Origin: Elioraea rosea
GTDB taxonomy: Bacteria; Pseudomonadota; Alphaproteobacteria; Acetobacterales; Acetobacteraceae
Assembly: GCF_007644105.1 (NCBI RefSeq)
Contig: NZ_VFAC01000007.1
Span: forward strand, 62,001 to 126,000
Length of the DNA stretch: 64,000 nucleotides
Direction of reading: 5' to 3'
Below the pieces are notes generated by a model. The model made no database searches and was not told the origin of the DNA. It worked only from the letters and a program-made list of their open reading frames with translations. This document shows, in pieces, positions 60,184 to 64,000 of the stretch. Position 1 is the stretch's first letter. Each line of letters opens with the position of its first letter. The position numbers were made by a program, and so were the translations under genes.

Positions 60184-60870
60184 ATGGGTGCATCCGGCAT
60201 GCGCATCGTCGACCTGACGATGCCGATCGCGGACCATTTCCGCTGGAAGACGGTTCTCTCGGTCACCGGCAACATCAAGGCGGGTGACCAGTTCCGCATC
60301 TCCCGCCTCGATGCCGCCTGTCATGGCTTCTCGCATGTCGACGCGCAGGCGCACATCCTCGCCGATGCGCCGACGATCGAGGCCACACCGCTCGAGCGCG
60401 TCGTCGGCGCCTGCCGGGTTCTCGACCTGCGCGACGTGCGCGCGGAGGAGGAGATCGGGCCCGAGCGTCTCGCCGCCGCAGACCCGGGCGGCGCGGAGGG
60501 GGAGATCCTGCTTCTCTCGAGCGGGTGGGACAGGCATGAGGACTGGAACACGGCAGGCTTCTGGAAGCGCGCGCCGTGGCTGAACCGCGCAGCCGCCGAG
60601 TGGCTCGTCTCGCGGAGGCCCTCTGCTGTTGCGTTCGATTTCCCGCAGGACTACCCGATCCGGCTTCTGCTCGACGGCGTGACGGTTCCGTTCGACCAGC
60701 ACGTGACGCATGACACGCTGCTTCGCGGCGGGGTGACACTGATCGAGTATCTCGTGAACACGACCGCGCTGTCCGAACGGCGCGTGCTGCTCTCCGCCGC
60801 GCCGCTGAAGATCCCGGGGGCGGATGGCGCGCCCGCCCGCGTCTACGCCATCGAGGGCCTGTCGGTCTGA
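60184..60870 (+). CDS. cyclase-family (kynurenine formamidase-like) metal hydrolase
   Basis: A 228-residue hydrolase of the cyclase (PF04199) family. The metal motif HGFSHVDAQAH at 47-57 fits H-x3-H-x-D-x3-H with His47, His51, Asp53 and His57. The family segment LLLSSGWDRH is near 115. Possible reactions include lactone or amide hydrolysis of the transported acid. It sits inside the TRAP operon between dctP and dctQ and starts two bases after dctP, so it should act on the imported substrate or product. Confidence 0.85.
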   Translation: MGASGMRIVDLTMPIADHFRWKTVLSVTGNIKAGDQFRISRLDAACHGFSHVDAQAHILADAPTIEATPLERVVGACRVLDLRDVRAEEEIGPERLAAADPGGAEGEILLLSSGWDRHEDWNTAGFWKRAPWLNRAAAEWLVSRRPSAVAFDFPQDYPIRLLLDGVTVPFDQHVTHDTLLRGGVTLIEYLVNTTALSERRVLLSAAPLKIPGADGAPARVYAIEGLSV

Positions 60871-61376
60871 TGCTCGCGCGCCTTGCCGGCCTCGTGCTGA
60901 CGGCGGCGGAGTGGCTTCTGGCACTGGCGCTGCTCGCAATGCTCGGCATGGTCTTCGGCAACGTGGTGCTGCGCTACGGCTTCAATTCAGGCATCACGGT
61001 GACGGAGGAGATCTCGCGCGTCCTGTTCGTTTGGATCACCTTCCTCGGCGCCGTGGCTGTCGCGCGCAGGCGGGGCCATCTCGGCTTCGACCTCGCGGTG
61101 CGCCTGCTGCCGCGGCGCGGCCGCGTCGTATGCCGTGCGCTCGCTGCGGCGCTGACGCTTCTCTGCTGCCTCGTCTTCCTCCGCGGTGCCTGGACGCAGA
61201 CGGCGATGAACATGACCAATGCCGCGCCCGTCTCCGGCCTTCCGATGGGCTACGCCTATGCGGCAGCGGTGGTCGGCGCCGCGGGCCTCGCCCTTTTTGC
61301 GCTCGCCGACCTGGTCGAGGCGCTGAGGGGCCGCGAGCCGCCGCTTCCGACGCACGAGGCGGAACCGGGCGCATGA
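60870..61376 (+). CDS. dctQ: TRAP transporter small permease DctQ
   Basis: A 168-residue membrane protein with four hydrophobic helices (about 5-38, 47-65, 85-105 and 125-150). It has the DctQ pattern LRYGFNSGITVTEEISRVLFVWITFLGAV. It overlaps the cyclase stop by one base and dctM by four. Confidence 0.92.
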   Translation: MLARLAGLVLTAAEWLLALALLAMLGMVFGNVVLRYGFNSGITVTEEISRVLFVWITFLGAVAVARRRGHLGFDLAVRLLPRRGRVVCRALAAALTLLCCLVFLRGAWTQTAMNMTNAAPVSGLPMGYAYAAAVVGAAGLALFALADLVEALRGREPPLPTHEAEPGA

Positions 61377-62650
61377 CGCTCCTCGTCTTCGTTGCCTCGC
61401 TGCTTGGCGCGATGGCGCTCGGCATGCCGGTGGCGTTCGCGCTGCTCGTCTCGTCCCTGGTGATGATGCAGTTCACCGGCGGCATCGATCCGCAGACGGT
61501 GGCGCTGCAGATGATCAACGCCGCCGACAGCTTCGCGCTGCTGGCGATTCCGTTCTTCCTCCTCGCGGGCGAGGCGATGAGCGCGGGCGGGCTGTCGCGC
61601 CGCCTGGTCGCCTTCGCCCTGGCGCTCGTTGGCCACAGGCGCGGCGGTCTCGGCTACGTCGCGATCATCGCCGCCGTGCTGCTCTCGAGCCTCAGCGGCT
61701 CTGCCGTGGCCGACACCGCGGCGCTCGCCTCGGTGCTGATGCCGATGATGCGCCGAGCAGGCTACGACACGGGGCGTGCGGCGGGGCTGATGGCGGCGGG
61801 CGGCATCATCGGGCCGGTGATCCCGCCATCGATCGCGTTCATCGTGTTCGGCGTCGCGGGCAATGTCTCCATCACCTCGCTGTTCCTCGCCGGCGTCGCG
61901 CCAGGCCTGTTGATGGGCGCCGCACTTGCCGTCACCTGGTCATTCGTCGCGCGCAAGGAGAAGGTCGAGATGCTGCCGCGTGCGACCTGGCGCGAAACCG
62001 CCGCGGCGCTACGCGACGGGCTGCTCGCGCTCGGCCTTCCGGTGATCATCGTCCTCGGCCTCAAGTTCGGCATCTTCACGCCGACAGAAGCGGGCGTGGT
62101 GGCGGCGGTCTACGCGCTCGCGGTCGGCATCTTCGGCTATCGCGAGCTTGCGCTCTCCGCCGTGCCGCATGTCCTCGTCTCGGCCATCCGAACCACTGCC
62201 TCGGTGATGCTGCTCGTCGCCGCCGCGTCCGTCTCCGCCTACCTGATCGCGATCGCCGACATCCCTGCGGAGATGCGCGCGCTCCTCGCGCCGTTCGAGG
62301 GCAGCCGCACCACGCTGCTCGTGGCGATGATGGTGCTCGTGCTCGTCGCCGGTACGGCGCTCGACCTGATCCCGACCATCCTGATCCTGACGCCGGTGCT
62401 GATGCCGATCGTCCGTTCGGCCGGGATCGACCCGGTCTATTTCGGCGTGCTTTTCGTGATGAACACCTCGATCGGGCTAATCACGCCGCCTGTCGGCACG
62501 GTGCTGAACGTCGCCTCCGCCGTCGGCCGTGTGCCGCTCGGGCGTGTCACGGTCGCGGTGCTGCCGTTCCTTGCGTCGCAGGTCGCTGTCCTGTTCGCGC
62601 TCGTATTCGTGCCCGAGCTCGTCACGGTCCCGCTGCGGTGGCTGCGGTAA
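61373..62650 (+). CDS. dctM: TRAP transporter large permease DctM
   Basis: The 425-residue ion-transporter component with 12 or so helices. It starts MTLLVFVASLLGAMALGMPVAFALL. The family signatures SLSGSAVADTAALASVLMPMM and AGGIIGPVIPPSIAFIVFG are visible, and LITPPVGTVLN near the end. It overlaps dctQ (ATGA). The regulator gene on the opposite strand converges 20 bp downstream. Confidence 0.94.
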   Translation: MTLLVFVASLLGAMALGMPVAFALLVSSLVMMQFTGGIDPQTVALQMINAADSFALLAIPFFLLAGEAMSAGGLSRRLVAFALALVGHRRGGLGYVAIIAAVLLSSLSGSAVADTAALASVLMPMMRRAGYDTGRAAGLMAAGGIIGPVIPPSIAFIVFGVAGNVSITSLFLAGVAPGLLMGAALAVTWSFVARKEKVEMLPRATWRETAAALRDGLLALGLPVIIVLGLKFGIFTPTEAGVVAAVYALAVGIFGYRELALSAVPHVLVSAIRTTASVMLLVAAASVSAYLIAIADIPAEMRALLAPFEGSRTTLLVAMMVLVLVAGTALDLIPTILILTPVLMPIVRSAGIDPVYFGVLFVMNTSIGLITPPVGTVLNVASAVGRVPLGRVTVAVLPFLASQVAVLFALVFVPELVTVPLRWLR

Positions 62651-62670
62651 GGCGTTGCGGCCCGTCGGTA

Positions 62671-63381
62671 TCAGAGGCTGTCGCGCACCCGTTCGATCGC
62701 CATGTCGAGATGGCGGCCGATCACCTCCGCGGCGGCCTCACCGTCGCGCCGCGCGATGGCGGCAGCCATCTCCTCGTGTTCGGCGACGGCGGCGGCCCAT
62801 TTCTCCGGCCCCTCATGCCCGATGAACCGGATGCGCCGCATGCGCGACTGGAGCTGGGTATGCAGCGTCGCAAGGACGGCATTGCCCGAGAGGCGCGCGA
62901 TCGCCGAATGGATTTCCTGGTTGAGCTTGAAGTAGGCGAGGCGGTCGCGCGCTGCGTAGCGGTCCATCATCGCCGCATGCAGCGCGCCGATCTCGGCGAT
63001 GGCTGCGGAGGAGCCCTCGGCGCAGATCTGGCGGGCAGCGAGCTGCTCGAGCGCCTTGACGACCGCGAGGCTGTCGCAGAGGTCCTTCAGCGTGAGCGTG
63101 CGGACGACGGCACCGCGGGCCGGGACGATCTCGACGAGGCCTTCGCTCGCAAGCGTCTTGATCGCCTCGCGCAATGGCGTGCGCGAGACCCCGAGAAGCT
63201 GCCCGAGCGCGACCTCGTTCACGCGGCGACCAGGCGCGAGGTGGCCCTCGATGATCATGTCGCGCACGCGGCTCGCCACCTCGTCATGCAGCGTCCGCCG
63301 CGCGATCGGCAGCACGGGCGCATCGTTGCCCGAGGAGGGCGATGTGCCTGCGCGCGGGCCCGTCAATCCTGGTGTCTCCAT
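62671..63381 (-). CDS. GntR/FadR (FCD) family transcriptional regulator
   Basis: A 236-residue regulator. The winged helix-turn-helix is ARRTLHDEVASRVRDMIIEGHLAPGRRVNEVALGQLLGVSRTPLREAIKTLASEG, about residues 27-81. The C-terminal FCD domain (about 95-225) has the FKLNQEIHSAIARLSGN pattern with metal-binding histidines. It probably controls the neighbouring TRAP, oxidoreductase and PdxA genes. The start at 63381 gives METPGLTGPRAG. Confidence 0.92.
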   Translation of the reverse strand: METPGLTGPRAGTSPSSGNDAPVLPIARRTLHDEVASRVRDMIIEGHLAPGRRVNEVALGQLLGVSRTPLREAIKTLASEGLVEIVPARGAVVRTLTLKDLCDSLAVVKALEQLAARQICAEGSSAAIAEIGALHAAMMDRYAARDRLAYFKLNQEIHSAIARLSGNAVLATLHTQLQSRMRRIRFIGHEGPEKWAAAVAEHEEMAAAIARRDGEAAAEVIGRHLDMAIERVRDSL

Positions 63382-63418
63382 GCTGGGAGCCTAGCCTGCC
63401 GACGGAGTCGGGACAATG

Positions 63419-63434
63419 CTGTATGCAGTGCACA
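63419..63434. promoter_or_regulatory. candidate GntR operator before gntR/pdxA
   Basis: CTGTATGCAGTGCACA contains a ten-base palindrome-like core matching the site at 59122-59137. It is 38 bp before gntR (minus strand) and 67 bp before the pdxA-family gene, so it could control both divergent genes, including autoregulation. Confidence 0.6.
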
Positions 63435-63500
63435 GTGTGTTGCGTAACGCGATTGACGATGTTAAGGACTGCTGAGGAAACATCCGGGGACCGTGCCGCC

Positions 63501-64000
63501 ATGGCCGACGCCAAGCACACGCCGACGATCGCCTTCGCCATGGGCGACGCATCCGGCATCGGATCGGAACTGATGGCCAAGGTCCTCGCCGATGCCGACA
63601 TCGCCGCAGCGGCCCGCTACATCGTCATCGGCGATTCCCGGGTTCTCGCACGCGGCGCGAGCATCGTCGGCCTGCCCGTCACCCTTCCCGTCGTGGGACC
63701 CGACGCCACGCTGCCGCGCGATCGTTCCGTGTTCGTCGATCTCGGCCATCTCGACCCGAAGGACGCGCCTTTCGGCACGGTGAACCTCGCAAGCGGCCGT
63801 TTCGCGCTTGAGAACTTTCGCACCGCGCTGCTCCTCGGCCTCGCAGGCGAGGCCGATGCGGTTGCCTTCACGCCGTTCAACAAGGCGGCGATGCGCCTCG
63901 CCCACCCGCCCTACGAGGACGAGATCGGCTTCACTGCGGGCGTGCTCGGGTTCGACGGCAAGGCCAAGGAGTTCAACATCCTCGAGGGGCTGTGGAACGC
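63501..64000 (+). CDS. PdxA/PdxA2 family 4-phosphoacid dehydrogenase (partial)
   Basis: Starts at ATG 63501 and runs off the window end after 166 codons. The family motif FAMGDASGIGSELMAKVL is at residues 11-28, and FTPFNKAAMRLA, with the conserved Lys, near 124-135. PdxA proper makes pyridoxal precursor by oxidising 4-phosphohydroxythreonine; PdxA2 paralogues oxidise phosphorylated four-carbon acids in catabolism. Neighbourhood (GntR, TRAP, SAF dehydrogenase, cyclase) favours the catabolic PdxA2 type, by inference. Confidence 0.88.
   Translation, partial: MADAKHTPTIAFAMGDASGIGSELMAKVLADADIAAAARYIVIGDSRVLARGASIVGLPVTLPVVGPDATLPRDRSVFVDLGHLDPKDAPFGTVNLASGRFALENFRTALLLGLAGEADAVAFTPFNKAAMRLAHPPYEDEIGFTAGVLGFDGKAKEFNILEGLWN

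Noticed and set aside
59081-60193. Upstream extension of the SAF oxidoreductase to 829 residues
   Set aside because: The added sequence shadows dctP and has shadow-like Arg/Gly-rich composition; the ATG at 59080 gives the natural family N-terminus.

Overview
The window is a high-GC alphaproteobacterial chromosome segment dominated by an almost complete photosynthesis gene cluster (PGC, about 1133-48201). It makes bacteriochlorophyll a, carotenoids of the spirilloxanthin type and a type-2 (quinone) reaction centre with its LH1 antenna. GC-rich codon use, the spirilloxanthin gene set (crtI, B, C, D, E, F, no crtA), both oxygen-dependent (acsF) and radical-SAM (bchE) cyclases, ALA synthase (hemA) inside the cluster and a tetraheme PufC suggest an aerobic anoxygenic or facultative purple bacterium. 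Acetobacteraceae/Rhodospirillales is my guess from gene content, not a computed placement.

Layout. 1-165: short leader with a three-copy 14-bp repeat. 166-1143: HSL-type esterase, probably outside the PGC. 1153-7958 (+): idi-tspO-small membrane ORF-crtI-crtB-small membrane ORF-bchE-bchJ-47-codon ORF. 7959-10363 (-): crtD-crtC. 10506-21180 (+): crtE-crtF-bchCXYZ-pufBALMC, closed by a strong terminator. 21248-40876 (-): bchF-N-B-H-L-M-lhaA-puhA-puhB-puhC-orf103-acsF-puhE-hemA-bchI-bchD-bchO, about 19.6 kb with mostly overlapping or abutting genes. 41152-48201 (+): aerR/ppaA-ppsR-bchG-PucC-like-bchP-hemC. 

Together these genes supply IPP isomerisation and GGPP (idi, crtE), the carotenoid branch, ALA and hydroxymethylbilane (hemA, hemC), Mg chelation (bchHID), methylation and cyclisation (bchM, acsF/bchE), two nitrogenase-like reductases (bchLNB, bchXYZ), the late BChl steps (bchF, C, G, P) and pigment-protein assembly (lhaA, the second PucC-like protein, puhB, C, E). 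Nine matches or near-matches to the PpsR/CrtJ operator TGT-N12-ACA sit before idi, crtI, bchE, crtD/crtE, bchC (two, 8 bp apart), bchF and aerR. They mark the transcription units controlled by the ppsR gene inside the cluster.

The right flank (48223-57673) holds housekeeping and accessory genes: an SUV3-like helicase, a patatin-like protein, an SDR, an RlmM-like methyltransferase, a DUF423 protein, a TetR regulator, a NUDIX hydrolase, a zinc-ribbon-like protein, a proline iminopeptidase, tRNA-Arg(CCT) and a GFA-family protein. The end (57704-64000) is a catabolic locus: SAF-domain oxidoreductase, TRAP transporter DctP/Q/M, cyclase-family hydrolase, GntR/FCD regulator and a PdxA-family dehydrogenase cut by the window edge. 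A shared sequence near the GntR gene and in front of dctP suggests one regulon. No CRISPR array, insertion sequence or rRNA was seen, and no gap between genes exceeds about 275 bp.
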